A stretch of 64,000 nt of DNA, taken from Halopseudomonas xiamenensis. GTDB lineage: Bacteria; Pseudomonadota; Gammaproteobacteria; Pseudomonadales; Pseudomonadaceae. The position numbers were made by a program, and so were the translations under genes. Shown in pieces: positions 9,742 through 18,606 of this stretch. The stretch lies in the NCBI RefSeq assembly GCF_014219065.1, contig NZ_JACLGO010000023.1, positions 1 through 64,000 on the forward strand, in the 5' to 3' direction. Below the pieces are notes generated by a model. The model ran no database searches, was not told the origin of the DNA, and saw nothing but the letters and a program-made list of their open reading frames with translations. Numbering within the stretch: the stretch's first letter is position 1; the number at the start of each line of letters is the position of its first letter.

Positions 9742-11250
9742 ATGTCCCTGGCGATTGTCCACAGTCGCGCCAAACTGGGTATCCAGGCGCCGCCCGTTAC
9801 CGTTGAAGTGCACCTGGCCAATGGTATGCCCAGCCTGACCCTGGTCGGCCTGCCGGAAACCGCCGTACGGGAAAGCAAGGACCGGGTACGCAGCGCCCTG
9901 CAGAATGCCCGCCTGGACTTTCCCAGCCTCAAGCGCATCACCATCAACCTGGCGCCCGCCGACCTGCCCAAGGAAGGCGGGCGCTTCGATCTGGCCATCG
10001 CCCTCGGGCTGCTGGCGGCCAGCGGGCAGATCCCCGCCGGCAGCCTGCAGGACTGCGAAGTGCTGGGCGAACTGGCGCTATCCGGCGAGTTGCGCCCGGT
10101 ACAGGGCGTGCTGCCGGCAGCCCTGGCCTGTCGTGACCAGCAACGCACCCTGCTGCTGCCCCAGGCCAACGCCGCCGAGGCGGCGCTGGTACCCGGGGTG
10201 AACATCATTGCCGCCACGCACCTGCTGCAGTTGTGCGAGCACCTGCGCGGTGAGCAACCTTTGCCGCCAGTCGAGTCCGGAGTGCGCCCGCCGCCAGCCG
10301 CGCCAGTCGCCGACCTGGCCGAGGTGCAGGGCCAGGCCCAGGCCAAGCGCGCGCTGATCGTCGCCGCCGCCGGCTCGCACAATTTGCTGCTGTTCGGCCC
10401 GCCGGGCACCGGCAAGACCCTGTTGGCCAGCCGTCTGCCCGGTATCCTGCCGGCACTGGCGGAAGATGAGGCGCTGGAAGTGGCGGCGATTCAATCGGTA
10501 TGCGGTCGCGACCAGTTGGATAGCTGGCCGGTACGGCCATTTCGTGCGCCCCATCATGGTGCATCGGCGGCAGCGCTGGTCGGCGGTGGCAGCCAGCCAC
10601 GACCCGGCGAGATCAGTCAGGCGCACCATGGCGTGCTGTTTCTCGACGAATTGCCCGAATTCGATCGCAAGGTGCTGGAAATGCTTCGCGAACCACTGGA
10701 GTCGGGCATCATCCATATCGCCCGCGCCCGCGAGCAGCTGACCTTTCCCGCCCGATTCCAGCTGATCGCCGCGATGAACCCCTGCCCCTGCGGTTACCAG
10801 GGCGATCCCTCGGGGCGCTGCCATTGTACAGCGGAGCAGATACAGCGCTACCGCGGCAAGCTCTCCGGCCCGTTGCTGGACCGCATCGACCTGCACCTGG
10901 CCATGCACAACGAAGCCTTCAGCCTCACAGGTCACAGCCACGACAAGCCCGACAGCCACGAGGCCGCCGCCCTGGTGGCCCGCGCCCGCGATCATCAACT
11001 GCAGCGCCAGGGTTGCCTGAATGCACACCTGGATCTGGCCGCGGTGCGCCAGCACTGCGCCTTGCAGCAGGACGATGCGGCCTGGCTGGAACAGGCAGTG
11101 GAGCGGTTGGGCTTATCGCGCCGGGCAGCCCACCGGGCGTTGAAGGTAGCGCGGACCCTGGCCGATCTGGAAGACGCTGCCACTATCGGGCGCGGGCATC
11201 TGGCCGAAGCGCTGCAGTACCGGCAACTGGACAGGCAACCACTCAGTTGA
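9742..11250 (+). CDS. comM: YifB/ComM family Mg chelatase-like AAA+ ATPase
   Basis: The 502-aa protein has an N-terminal ChlI-like domain (MSLAIVHSRAKLGIQAPPV), a central AAA+ module with Walker A GPPGTGKTLLASRLPG and Walker B GVLFLDELPEFD, and a C-terminal Mg-chelatase segment containing LSRRAAHRALKVARTLADLE. A Cys cluster, NPCPCGYQGDPSGRCHC, sits in the AAA domain. ComM is a hexameric helicase that promotes branch migration during natural transformation. The gene stop overlaps the convergent GGDEF/EAL gene by 8 bp. Confidence 0.9.
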   Translation: MSLAIVHSRAKLGIQAPPVTVEVHLANGMPSLTLVGLPETAVRESKDRVRSALQNARLDFPSLKRITINLAPADLPKEGGRFDLAIALGLLAASGQIPAGSLQDCEVLGELALSGELRPVQGVLPAALACRDQQRTLLLPQANAAEAALVPGVNIIAATHLLQLCEHLRGEQPLPPVESGVRPPPAAPVADLAEVQGQAQAKRALIVAAAGSHNLLLFGPPGTGKTLLASRLPGILPALAEDEALEVAAIQSVCGRDQLDSWPVRPFRAPHHGASAAALVGGGSQPRPGEISQAHHGVLFLDELPEFDRKVLEMLREPLESGIIHIARAREQLTFPARFQLIAAMNPCPCGYQGDPSGRCHCTAEQIQRYRGKLSGPLLDRIDLHLAMHNEAFSLTGHSHDKPDSHEAAALVARARDHQLQRQGCLNAHLDLAAVRQHCALQQDDAAWLEQAVERLGLSRRAAHRALKVARTLADLEDAATIGRGHLAEALQYRQLDRQPLS

Positions 11251-12937
11251 GGCTGACCACCTTGGCACTGCTGCTGAGTACGTCATCACGGCCCATGCTG
11301 TAGGCATCGGCGAAATAGCACAGCTCGGCGAACGGCAGCGCCGGGCTGATGAAGAAGCCCTGGATCTGGTCACAACCGAGCCCGCGGAGGGTTTCCATCT
11401 GCGCCCGCAGCTCGACGCCCTCGGCCACCACCTCCAGCCCCAGGCTGTGCCCCATGTCGATCATGGCAGCCACCAGACGCCGGTCCGCCGGGCAATCGAC
11501 GATACCGCGCACGAAGCTGCGGTCGAGCTTGAGCAGGTTGATCGGCAGGCTGTGCAGGTGCACGAACGAGGAAAAGCCGGTGCCGAAGTCATCCAGCGAG
11601 AAGCGTACGCCAAGGCCGGTCATGCCTGCCATGGCCATCTGCACCTGTTCGGGGCGCTGCATGACCGCGGTCTCGGTCAGTTCGAACTCGAGCATTCGCG
11701 GGTCGATGCCGGTCTTCTGTATCAGGCGCTCGACCGTCGCCAACAGGCGGCTGTCGAGGAACTGGCGAAAGGACATGTTCACCGCCACGTTCAGATGCAG
11801 GCCTCGGCGCTGCAGGATACGCAGGTCGTGACAGGCACGGGCGATCACCCAGTAGCCCATCGGCACGATCAGGCCGGTCTCCTCGGCCAGCGGAATGAAC
11901 TCGTTGGGCGCCAGCAGGCCACGCTCGGGATGACGCCAACGAATCAACCCCTCGACCCCCACGATCTTGCCACTGCGCAGCTCCACGCGCGGCTGGTAGT
12001 GCAGTTCCAGCTCGTTGTGCCGCAGCGCCCGGCGTAGTTGCATCTCGAACTCGATCTGGTTGTGCGCCTGCAGGTTGATACGCTCGTCGTAGAAATGGTA
12101 GCTGCAACCGGACTGGCTCTTGGCTTGCTGCATCGCCAGGTTGGCATGCAGCAGCAGGCTGTCGACCGTCTGTCCGCCCTCGGGGAAGGTGGCGATCCCA
12201 ATGCTCGAGCCCAGCAACAGGCTGTCGTCGCCGGCCTCGAACGGCTCGGTCAGCTCGCCGACGACCTTCTTCACCACGTGCATCAGGTTACCGGCGTTGG
12301 CGTAGTCCTCGACGATCACGGTGAATTCGTCGCTGCCCATCCGTCCCACCGTATCGGTGGTACGCAGTACCGCGCGCAGACGGTCGGCGACCTGGCGGAT
12401 GATCGCATCCCCGGCGCTGTGGCCGAGGCTGTCATTGACATGGCTGAAGTTGTCCAGATCCAGGGACAGCACTGCCAGCGGCTGGTTGCCGCGCACAGCG
12501 CGCTGCATGCTGTGCTTGAGGCGATCCTGCAGCATCTGCCGGTTGCAGCAGCCGGTCAGGGGGTCATCGCTGGAGGCGCGGGCCAAGGCATCGTGCAATT
12601 GCCTGCGCTCGCTGGCATAGCGCAGGCAGCGCAGCAGTTCCGCTGTCTCTGCCTGGCGATCGATGCTGTCCACCACGCCGGGCGGCAGCTCGGCGGCGGC
12701 CGCGCCCGATGTCAGGCACACCACCGGTGCCGAGCAATGCGCGGGCACCGGCAGGAACGCCTGCCCAGCCAATACCACCGCGCCGGGCTCGACGCTCAAC
12801 AGGGCATCCACCTGCGGCCAGCCCGGCACGCTTTCCACCGCCACTGCTCCGCCTGCCAGCAGACGGGCGGCCAACTGCGCGGCCGCCGCATCGTCATCCA
12901 GCAATACAATCCGTTGCAATGACCTGTCAACGTACAA
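11243..12937 (-). CDS. GGDEF/EAL domain cyclic-di-GMP protein
   Basis: The 564-aa product has an N-terminal receiver-like domain (about residues 8-115), a GGDEF domain with the site altered to GSDEF, and a C-terminal EAL domain with EGL in place of EAL. The other EAL residues are present: the DDFGTG loop, KLDRSFV and EVVAEGVE. It probably degrades cyclic-di-GMP, with the GGDEF half regulatory or weakly active. The receiver region lacks an obvious complete phosphorylation pocket. It is divergent from rep, with about 140 bp between them. Confidence 0.85.
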   Translation of the reverse strand: MYVDRSLQRIVLLDDDAAAAQLAARLLAGGAVAVESVPGWPQVDALLSVEPGAVVLAGQAFLPVPAHCSAPVVCLTSGAAAAELPPGVVDSIDRQAETAELLRCLRYASERRQLHDALARASSDDPLTGCCNRQMLQDRLKHSMQRAVRGNQPLAVLSLDLDNFSHVNDSLGHSAGDAIIRQVADRLRAVLRTTDTVGRMGSDEFTVIVEDYANAGNLMHVVKKVVGELTEPFEAGDDSLLLGSSIGIATFPEGGQTVDSLLLHANLAMQQAKSQSGCSYHFYDERINLQAHNQIEFEMQLRRALRHNELELHYQPRVELRSGKIVGVEGLIRWRHPERGLLAPNEFIPLAEETGLIVPMGYWVIARACHDLRILQRRGLHLNVAVNMSFRQFLDSRLLATVERLIQKTGIDPRMLEFELTETAVMQRPEQVQMAMAGMTGLGVRFSLDDFGTGFSSFVHLHSLPINLLKLDRSFVRGIVDCPADRRLVAAMIDMGHSLGLEVVAEGVELRAQMETLRGLGCDQIQGFFISPALPFAELCYFADAYSMGRDDVLSSSAKVVSLN

Positions 12938-13075
12938 TTCTTGTCCTCGCCTCAGGCATGATATTAAATCGCATTATGTGCAGCGTAGTCCTGGGCCGTG
13001 ATGGTGTCGAGTTTCAGCGTAGGGGTCAGCATACCCTATGCTAGAATCGCACGCCCAGTCTTGCGTGAGGTCAAT

Positions 13076-15082
13076 GTGTCGCAACTCAATCCCCGTCAAC
13101 AGGAAGCAGTCCACTATATCAGCGGACCCCTGCTTGTATTGGCTGGTGCCGGTAGCGGCAAGACCAGTGTGATCACCCGCAAGATCGCCTATCTGGTCAA
13201 GGAATGCGGTATCCGCGCGCAGAATATCGTCGCCGTCACCTTCACCAACAAGGCCGCACGGGAAATGAAGGAGCGCGTCAGCTCCCTGCTGCGCGGCGCC
13301 GAAGGCCGCGGCCTGACCGTGTCCACCTTCCACAACCTGGGATTGAACATCATCCGCAAGGAGCACCAGCGCCTGGGCTACAAACCCGGCTTCTCGATCT
13401 TCGACCAGAATGACGCCCAGGCCCTGATCAACGACCTGATGCACAAGGACTACGGTGCCGACGATGGCGCCGACGGCATACAGGCGCAGATCTCGGCATG
13501 GAAGAACGACCTGATCACCCCCGAGGAAGCGCTGGCCCAGGCCAAGACGCCTCAGCAGCAGACCGCCGCCAGCGTCTACATGCATTACAACCGCACGCTC
13601 AAGGCCTACAACGCAGTCGACTTCGACGACTTGATCCTGATCCCGGTACTGCTGTTCCGCGACCATCCCGACGTGCTGGAAAAATGGCAATTCCGTATCC
13701 GCTACATGCTGGTCGACGAGTACCAGGACACCAACGCCAGCCAGTACCTGCTGGTCAAGATGCTGGTCGGCAACCAGGCCCGCTTTACCGTGGTCGGCGA
13801 TGACGACCAGTCGATCTACGCCTGGCGCGGCGCCCGCCCGGAAAACCTTGCCCAGCTGAAAGAGGATTTCCCCTCACTGAAGGTGGTCATGCTGGAGCAG
13901 AACTACCGCTCCACCAGCCGCATCCTCAAGGCGGCCAATACCCTGATCGCCAACAACCCCCATGTGTTCGAGAAGCAGCTGTGGAGCGAACTGGGCTATG
14001 GCGACCCGATCCGGGTGATCCGCTGCCGCAACGAGGATGCCGAGGCCGAACGGGTGGCCACCGATATCCAGAACCTGCATCTCAAGCAGCGCATTCCGTG
14101 GAAGGACATTGCCATCCTCTACCGCGGCAACCATCAGTCCCGGCTGATCGAACTCAAACTGCAGCATCATCAGATTCCCTATCACCTGTCGGGCGGCACC
14201 AGTTTCTTCAGCCGCCAGGAGGTCAAGGACGTGATGTCCTACTTCCGCCTGCTGGTCAATCCGGATGACGACAATGCGCTGCTGCGGGTGATCAACGTAC
14301 CGCGCCGGGAAATCGGCCCGGCAACTCTGGAAAAGCTCGGCACCTACGCCAACCAGCGCGAGATCAGCCTGTTCGCCGCCTGCACCGAGGTAGGCCTGAC
14401 CGAGCACATGGAACCGCGTTACTGCGAACGCCTGCAGCGCTTCGGCCACTGGCTGGAGAAGGTCCGCCAGCAATGCGCCCAGAACGAGCCCATCGCCGCC
14501 CTGCGCAGCATGGTGATGGATCTGGACTACGAGAACTGGATACGGCAGAACTGCTCCAGCGACGAGATCGCCGCCAAGCGCATGGGCAACGTCTGGTTCC
14601 TGCTCGATTCGCTGAAAACCACCATGGACCGCGATGAGACCGGCGAAACCACCTTCGAGGACGCCATCGCCAAGCTCGTGCTGCGTGACATGCTCGAGCG
14701 CCAGGAAGAAGAAGAGGACGCCGACCGCGTGCAGCTCATGACCATGCACGCCTCCAAGGGTCTGGAATACCCGCACGTCTATGTGCTCGGCATGGAAGAA
14801 GAAATTCTCCCGCACCGCTCCAGCATCGAAGCCGACAGCGTGGATGAGGAGCGCCGGCTGGCCTATGTGGCCATCACCCGGGCCAAGCGCAACCTGACCT
14901 TCACCTTCGCCGCCCGCCGCCGTCAGTTCGGCGAAATCATCGACTGCCTGCCCAGCCGCTTTCTCGACGAGCTGCCGCCAGATGATCTGGAATGGGAAGG
15001 CACCGAAGATGTCCCGGTGGAGAAGAAACAGGCCCGCGGCAACACCGCTCTGGCGGATATCCGCAGCATGCTTGGGCGCTAA
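13076..15082 (+). CDS. rep: ATP-dependent DNA helicase Rep
   Basis: A 668-aa superfamily 1A helicase, close to the E. coli Rep length. Motifs in order are Q motif LNPRQQEAV, Walker A AGAGSGKT (Lys29), motif II VDEYQDTN, motif III GDDDQSIYAWRGA, motif IV EQNYRST, motif V TMHASKGLEYPHV and motif VI RLAYVAITRAKRNL. It unwinds DNA 3'-5' at blocked forks. The start is GTG at 13076, matching the family N-terminus; the open frame extends 78 nt upstream without conserved residues. Confidence 0.95.
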   Translation: MSQLNPRQQEAVHYISGPLLVLAGAGSGKTSVITRKIAYLVKECGIRAQNIVAVTFTNKAAREMKERVSSLLRGAEGRGLTVSTFHNLGLNIIRKEHQRLGYKPGFSIFDQNDAQALINDLMHKDYGADDGADGIQAQISAWKNDLITPEEALAQAKTPQQQTAASVYMHYNRTLKAYNAVDFDDLILIPVLLFRDHPDVLEKWQFRIRYMLVDEYQDTNASQYLLVKMLVGNQARFTVVGDDDQSIYAWRGARPENLAQLKEDFPSLKVVMLEQNYRSTSRILKAANTLIANNPHVFEKQLWSELGYGDPIRVIRCRNEDAEAERVATDIQNLHLKQRIPWKDIAILYRGNHQSRLIELKLQHHQIPYHLSGGTSFFSRQEVKDVMSYFRLLVNPDDDNALLRVINVPRREIGPATLEKLGTYANQREISLFAACTEVGLTEHMEPRYCERLQRFGHWLEKVRQQCAQNEPIAALRSMVMDLDYENWIRQNCSSDEIAAKRMGNVWFLLDSLKTTMDRDETGETTFEDAIAKLVLRDMLERQEEEEDADRVQLMTMHASKGLEYPHVYVLGMEEEILPHRSSIEADSVDEERRLAYVAITRAKRNLTFTFAARRRQFGEIIDCLPSRFLDELPPDDLEWEGTEDVPVEKKQARGNTALADIRSMLGR

Positions 15083-15156
15083 ATTGTTTTAGCGAGACCC
15101 ATCGCAGGCAAGCCCGCCCCACAGCGCCTGCCCCATAATCCAGCCGCCAGAAACAG

Positions 15157-15182
15157 AAAAACCACCGCGACAGGTGGTTTTT
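15157..15182. terminator. bidirectional terminator between rep and cytochrome c5 gene
   Basis: A perfect 10-bp stem, AAAAACCACC / GGTGGTTTTT, with a six-base loop and flanking A and T runs that serve both convergent genes. Confidence 0.85.
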
Positions 15183-15200
15183 CTCAAAGCACAGCTCAAC

Positions 15201-15641
15201 TCAGTTGAGGGACAGAATCCACTCAGCCAGCGCAGCGGCTTCTTCATCGTTGACCGCGTTCGGCGGCATCGGGATCGGCCCCCAGTTACCGCTGGAACCA
15301 TTCTTGATGCTGGCAGCGATATGATCAGCATCACCCGCGTACTTGGCAGCCACCTCTTTCATGGCCGGGCCCACCACCTTGTTGTCCACGCTGTGGCAGG
15401 CAACACAGGCCTTGGCACTGAACAAGGCCTCACCCTCGGAGCCACCACCTGCGGCAGCATCGCCACCCGCAGCAGCAGGCGCCGCAGCGACTTCGTTCGC
15501 GCACTCATCACCCGCCACGCACACAGTACCGTAAGGCTTGATACGCTCAGCGATAGCCTCGTCGGTCGCGGCAAAAGAGTTGCCGGCAACCAGGGCAAGC
15601 ATGGCGGCGGACGCAGCCAGATATTTTTTCAAGATCGTCAC
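15201..15641 (-). CDS. cytochrome c5 family protein
   Basis: The 146-aa precursor has a signal peptide ending about NSFA-AT, an Ala/Gly-rich linker and a C-terminal class I haem domain with CVACH and the axial Met region [10 protein letters not shown] second Cys pair occurs before the linker (CVAGDEC), which is unusual for a minimal c5 domain but seen in pseudomonad homologues. It is a periplasmic electron carrier. The rep/cytochrome c5 pairing is common in Pseudomonas. Confidence 0.88.
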   Translation of the reverse strand: MTILKKYLAASAAMLALVAGNSFAATDEAIAERIKPYGTVCVAGDECANEVAAAPAAAGGDAAAGGGSEGEALFSAKACVACHSVDNKVVGPAMKEVAAKYAGDADHIAASIKNGSSGNWGPIPMPPNAVNDEEAAALAEWILSLN

Positions 15642-15848
15642 TTATACATCCTCATCATGGCTATAGGTATGAGCCCAAGTACAGTGCCCGGACAATTGCG
15701 CGAGTATACCGGTAAACCCATAGGCAGCAAAACAGCAACCGTGCGCAGCGACAAGCCGTCGCACCTGGGCGGGGTTCGACGACACGGCCGGTATTGTACC
15801 GAAACCATGGACGGATGGCTTATCTATGCGTATCATGGCCGCGCTTAC
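15642..15848. other. intergenic region before tRNA copies
   Basis: No gene is seen between the cytochrome c5 start and the first tRNA-like sequence. The stretch should contain the promoters for the cytochrome gene (leftward) and the tRNA (rightward). Confidence 0.5.
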
Positions 15849-15919
15849 GCACCCGTAGCTCAGCTGGATAGAGTACTGCCCTCCGAAGGCAATACTCATC
15901 GACTTGAACCCCGGTGCGG
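15849..15919 (+). pseudogene. decayed partial tRNA-Arg copy
   Basis: The first 45 or so bases are almost identical to the intact tRNA-Arg(CCG) 104 bp downstream, including the D arm and the anticodon loop CTCCGAA. The 3' half diverges: the T arm lacks GGTTCGAATCC and the acceptor strand reads CCGGTGC where CGGGTGC is needed. It is unlikely to fold into a working tRNA. It looks like the leftover of duplication or of an integration and excision event at this tRNA. Confidence 0.7.
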
Positions 15920-15952
15920 CTAAGTGTCAGAATGCAGCGTTTCTTCTATAAC

Positions 15953-16029
15953 GCACCCGTAGCTCAGCTGGATAGAGTACCGCCCTCCGAAGGCGGGGGT
16001 CACAGGTTCGAATCCTGTCGGGTGCGCCA
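15953..16029 (+). tRNA. tRNA-Arg (CCG anticodon)
   Basis: A complete 77-nt cloverleaf with encoded CCA. The acceptor GCACCCG pairs with CGGGTGC, the anticodon stem CCGCC/GGCGG carries the loop CTCCGAA (anticodon CCG), and the T arm reads ACAGGTTCGAATCCTGT. It lies at the junction between core sequence and mobile-element genes, so its 3' end is a likely integration site. Confidence 0.95.
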
Positions 16030-16402
16030 TTCCCCTTTAAAATCAACAACTTACATCCTGACCACCCTGTTTTCATGGGTCCAAAATCTCTGATCACATA
16101 AAATAAGTACTCATTTTCTTCTTTCAACCAGAACACTCCCCGTGACACCTGCCCCAAACTGATAAAAATCAGCTGAAAATGCCCTGTGTCCAAAATGTGT
16201 CCATTCTGTGGCCGCGTATTTTTTTGCCCTGTCGTCGTCTTGGCGGTTTTGAGTATTGCCCTCAAAACCCACCGCGATACAAATGGCCACCGAGTATTGA
16301 CCGCTTCACAGCAAAACCTACGCACAGTCACCCGTAAACTTATTTTACACCCCCAGTCTCCTGTCTCACGCCGGCATGATGCCATAACTGTTTACTACTA
16401 AG
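16030..16402. other. non-coding stretch at the island edge
   Basis: No convincing gene is seen. The composition drops well below that of the core genes and T- and A-rich runs are frequent. Open frames here are antisense to the tRNA or short and unconserved. It probably holds the left attachment site next to the tRNA and the promoter of the deleted BREX locus. Confidence 0.45.
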
Positions 16403-16555
16403 ATGGACACCGACTGGATGGCGACCCTCAAACCCGATGTCACACAGCGTTTAAAAGCCTTAGAGCTGATTGCTCTCTGGCAAGGGCGCCTGGTCACCAA
16501 TAGACTCAGTGACTGGTACGGCATCAGTCGCCAGCAGGCCCCAGGTCGCCTTTGA
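16403..16555 (+). pseudogene. N-terminal fragment of a WYL-type (BrxR-like) regulator
   Basis: A 50-codon frame begins MDTDWMATLKPDVTQRLKAL and continues through LVTNRLSDWYGISRQQA. This is the winged-helix N-terminus of WYL-domain regulators such as BrxR, which open many BREX loci. The frame breaks after SRQQA, where the continuing helix of the family should follow, and runs into brxL-derived sequence. The rest of the regulator is missing. Confidence 0.65.
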
Positions 16556-16673
16556 TGCAGGAGCCAAGCGCGTGGTCCTGCCCAATATCCCGGCGGAGCT
16601 GTTCACCAAGTTTCAGACGCCCTTCTATGCCGATCCGGTGGATGCGGTGATGGAGGTGCTTGGGGCAGACTGA
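16541..16673 (+). pseudogene. brxL: C-terminal fragment of BREX protein BrxL
   Basis: The frame ends QVAFDAGAKRVVLPN then IPAELFTKFQTPFYADPVDA and VMEVLGAD. This matches the C-terminus of Lon-type BrxL, where a Lys-dyad region AFDSGAKRVLLP is followed by PAELFTKFQ and SDPVDAVYKALG. About eight residues are lost between VLP and IPAELF compared with the family. Only the last 40 or so residues of a roughly 680-aa protein remain, directly joined to the regulator fragment. Confidence 0.75.
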
Positions 16674-16828
16674 GCGGACGGGCTACTGCGACGGCTGGTT
16701 TTGTAGAGCCTGGTATGGATTGAGGTATGGGCTATCAAGCTCATACCCCTTATAAGAAGTAGGTAACCGACGAGTCTCCTCACAGCGCGGGGCTTACACT
16801 TACCAATAGAACTTAGCTGTACAGCTGC

Positions 16829-17044
16829 CTACTGTTCCTGCGGTTCATCCTGAAGCTCGAACAAATCCCCTACCTCGCACTCCAGATACCTGCATAGCGC
16901 CTCGATCACATCGAGGTCCACACGTGTCGCCGTCTCGTGATAGAGCCGCGTAATCGTCCCGCGATTGATGCCGGTATCCCTGGCAACGTCAACAAGTTTC
17001 AGCTTTCTAGCGCCCATCAATGTGGACAGGTGGCACTTGATCAT
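16829..17044 (-). CDS. small XRE/Cro-type transcriptional regulator
   Basis: A 71-aa helix-turn-helix protein of the short Cro/CI-like type. The recognition region is LVDVARDTGINRGTITRLYHE, followed by LDVIEALCRYLECEVGDLFEL, which is the hallmark C-terminal helix of these one-domain repressors. It is divergent from the excisionase-like gene and the integrase, which is the usual arrangement for the regulator of an integration module. In the shared upstream region a TCTG(T/C)AGGAG motif occurs twice (about 17069 and 17116), a possible operator. Confidence 0.8.
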   Translation of the reverse strand: MIKCHLSTLMGARKLKLVDVARDTGINRGTITRLYHETATRVDLDVIEALCRYLECEVGDLFELQDEPQEQ

Positions 17045-17192
17045 GTCCCGAATAAACCCATTTTGATCTGTAGGAGAACAAAAAAGCTTGCAAAAGATCT
17101 TTTAATGCTCATAATGGTCTGCAGGAGGGCATTTTGACCATCAAAGCATCGTTATGCCCTTCAACAGAAAACCATAGCAAAGGACACAGTCT

Positions 17193-17429
17193 ATGTCACA
17201 GCTTTATCTCACTACAGAAGAACTGGCCGCCCGTATCAAATATGACGCCCGGACCATTCGTGAACGTCTGAAGGACTCAGTATTGCTGGAAGGCAAGCAT
17301 TACTTCCGCCCTTTTGGTGGCCGGAAGATTTTGTACATCTGGGAGACGATAGAGCAGGACATGCTCTGTTACTCGAACCAACAAGCTATTGGCATTCCAA
17401 TGGCTAGTGGAGGTGTCTGCCATGGGTAA
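17193..17429 (+). CDS. excisionase/AlpA-like small DNA-binding protein
   Basis: A 78-aa protein with a MerR/AlpA-type winged helix near its start (LTTEELAARIKYDARTIRERL) followed by a wing-like stretch HYFRPFGGRKILYIWETIE. Such proteins act as recombination directionality factors or regulators for adjacent integrases. It overlaps the integrase start by 8 bp and is preceded by an AGGA ribosome-binding site. The C-terminal 20 residues are unconserved in appearance and encode the overlap. Confidence 0.7.
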   Translation: MSQLYLTTEELAARIKYDARTIRERLKDSVLLEGKHYFRPFGGRKILYIWETIEQDMLCYSNQQAIGIPMASGGVCHG

Positions 17430-18606
17430 GATCGTTGCACGGCCGGAAAACAATAAGCTGTTCTTCGATTTCCGCTACAAGGGCAAACGCTGCCGCGAGC
17501 AGACCTTGCTCAGCGATACACCTGCCAACCGGCGCAAGCTTGAAGGCATCCTGAAGAAGCTCGAGGCTGAAATTACACTCGGGACGTTCGAGTACGCCAA
17601 CTATTTTCCGGACAGCCCGAATGCTGAAAAACTGGCAGTGAGCTCAGGGCATCAGCCAGCAAAGACGGTAACGCCACTCTTCAGCGAGTTCAGCGATATC
17701 TGGTTTGCGGAGATGGATATTCAGTGGCGCCGGTCCCACAGCGACACTATCGCTGGGACCCTGCGTAATTACATTCTCCCCGAGTTTGGGGAAAAAGAGG
17801 TCGGCTGCATCACAAAGGCAGAGATTCTGACATTTCGGTCCTCACTCGCCAAAGTTACGAACCGAAGTGGCAAAACTCTATCAGCGACGCGAATCAACCA
17901 TATCATGACGCCATTGCGCATGATCCTGAATGAGGCAGCCAACCGATACAATTTTAGCTCACCCTACGTGGGAATAAAATCGCTGAAAGTTCCGCGGGTA
18001 GACGTGGAGCCTTTTACTCTGGAGGAGGTCGGTAGAATCATTGCTGCAGTACGATCGGACTTCAAAAACTACTACACCGTTCGTTTTTTCACCGGCATGC
18101 GTACCTCTGAGATCGACGGTCTGCAGTGGAAATACGTCGATTTTGAACGACGCCAGATCTTGGTCCGCGAGGCGTGGGTAAAGGACGAGCTGGTGTACAC
18201 AAAAAATGACGGCTCGTTCAGAACGATCGACATGTCCGGCCCCGTGTATGAGGCACTGCTCGACCAGCGAAAAGCGACCAAACAGCACGCGTTTGTATTC
18301 TGTACCAGCAACGGCAGACCGCTATCCCACCGTAATGTGACTCAACGGATCTGGCACCCCCTGCTGCGACACCTGGGCCTGAATGTCCGTCGCCCCTATC
18401 AGACTCGCCACACTGCGGCGACGCTATGGCTGGCTGCTGGCGAGGCTCCTGAATGGATTGCCAGGCAGATGGGGCACACCACCACTGAAATGCTGTTTCG
18501 CGTGTATTCGCGCTACGTGCCGAACCTCACTCGGCGCGACGGTAGTGCGTTCGAGAATCTGTTGCTGGCTCATATGAAAACGGAGGTGCTGGATGAAACT
18601 TGTTAA
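17422..18606 (+). CDS. tyrosine recombinase integrase (Arm-binding DUF3596 type)
   Basis: A 394-aa phage-type integrase. An N-terminal arm-binding domain (ENNKLFFDFRYKGKRCREQT) precedes a SAM-like core-binding domain and the catalytic domain. The catalytic elements are TGMRTSEIDGLQW (Arg I), PYQTRHTAATLWLAAGE (Arg II, with Tyr in place of the first His, as is common in this subgroup) and ARQMGHTTTEMLFRVYSRY (His and Tyr). I chose ATG 17422 because GGAGG precedes it. It probably integrates its element at the adjacent tRNA-Arg. Confidence 0.88.
   Translation: MGKIVARPENNKLFFDFRYKGKRCREQTLLSDTPANRRKLEGILKKLEAEITLGTFEYANYFPDSPNAEKLAVSSGHQPAKTVTPLFSEFSDIWFAEMDIQWRRSHSDTIAGTLRNYILPEFGEKEVGCITKAEILTFRSSLAKVTNRSGKTLSATRINHIMTPLRMILNEAANRYNFSSPYVGIKSLKVPRVDVEPFTLEEVGRIIAAVRSDFKNYYTVRFFTGMRTSEIDGLQWKYVDFERRQILVREAWVKDELVYTKNDGSFRTIDMSGPVYEALLDQRKATKQHAFVFCTSNGRPLSHRNVTQRIWHPLLRHLGLNVRRPYQTRHTAATLWLAAGEAPEWIARQMGHTTTEMLFRVYSRYVPNLTRRDGSAFENLLLAHMKTEVLDETC

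Noticed and set aside
15927-16385. 152-codon minus-strand frame covering tRNA-Arg
   Set aside because: It reads the tRNA on the reverse strand (giving the familiar false peptide [11 protein letters not shown]), a common annotation artefact.
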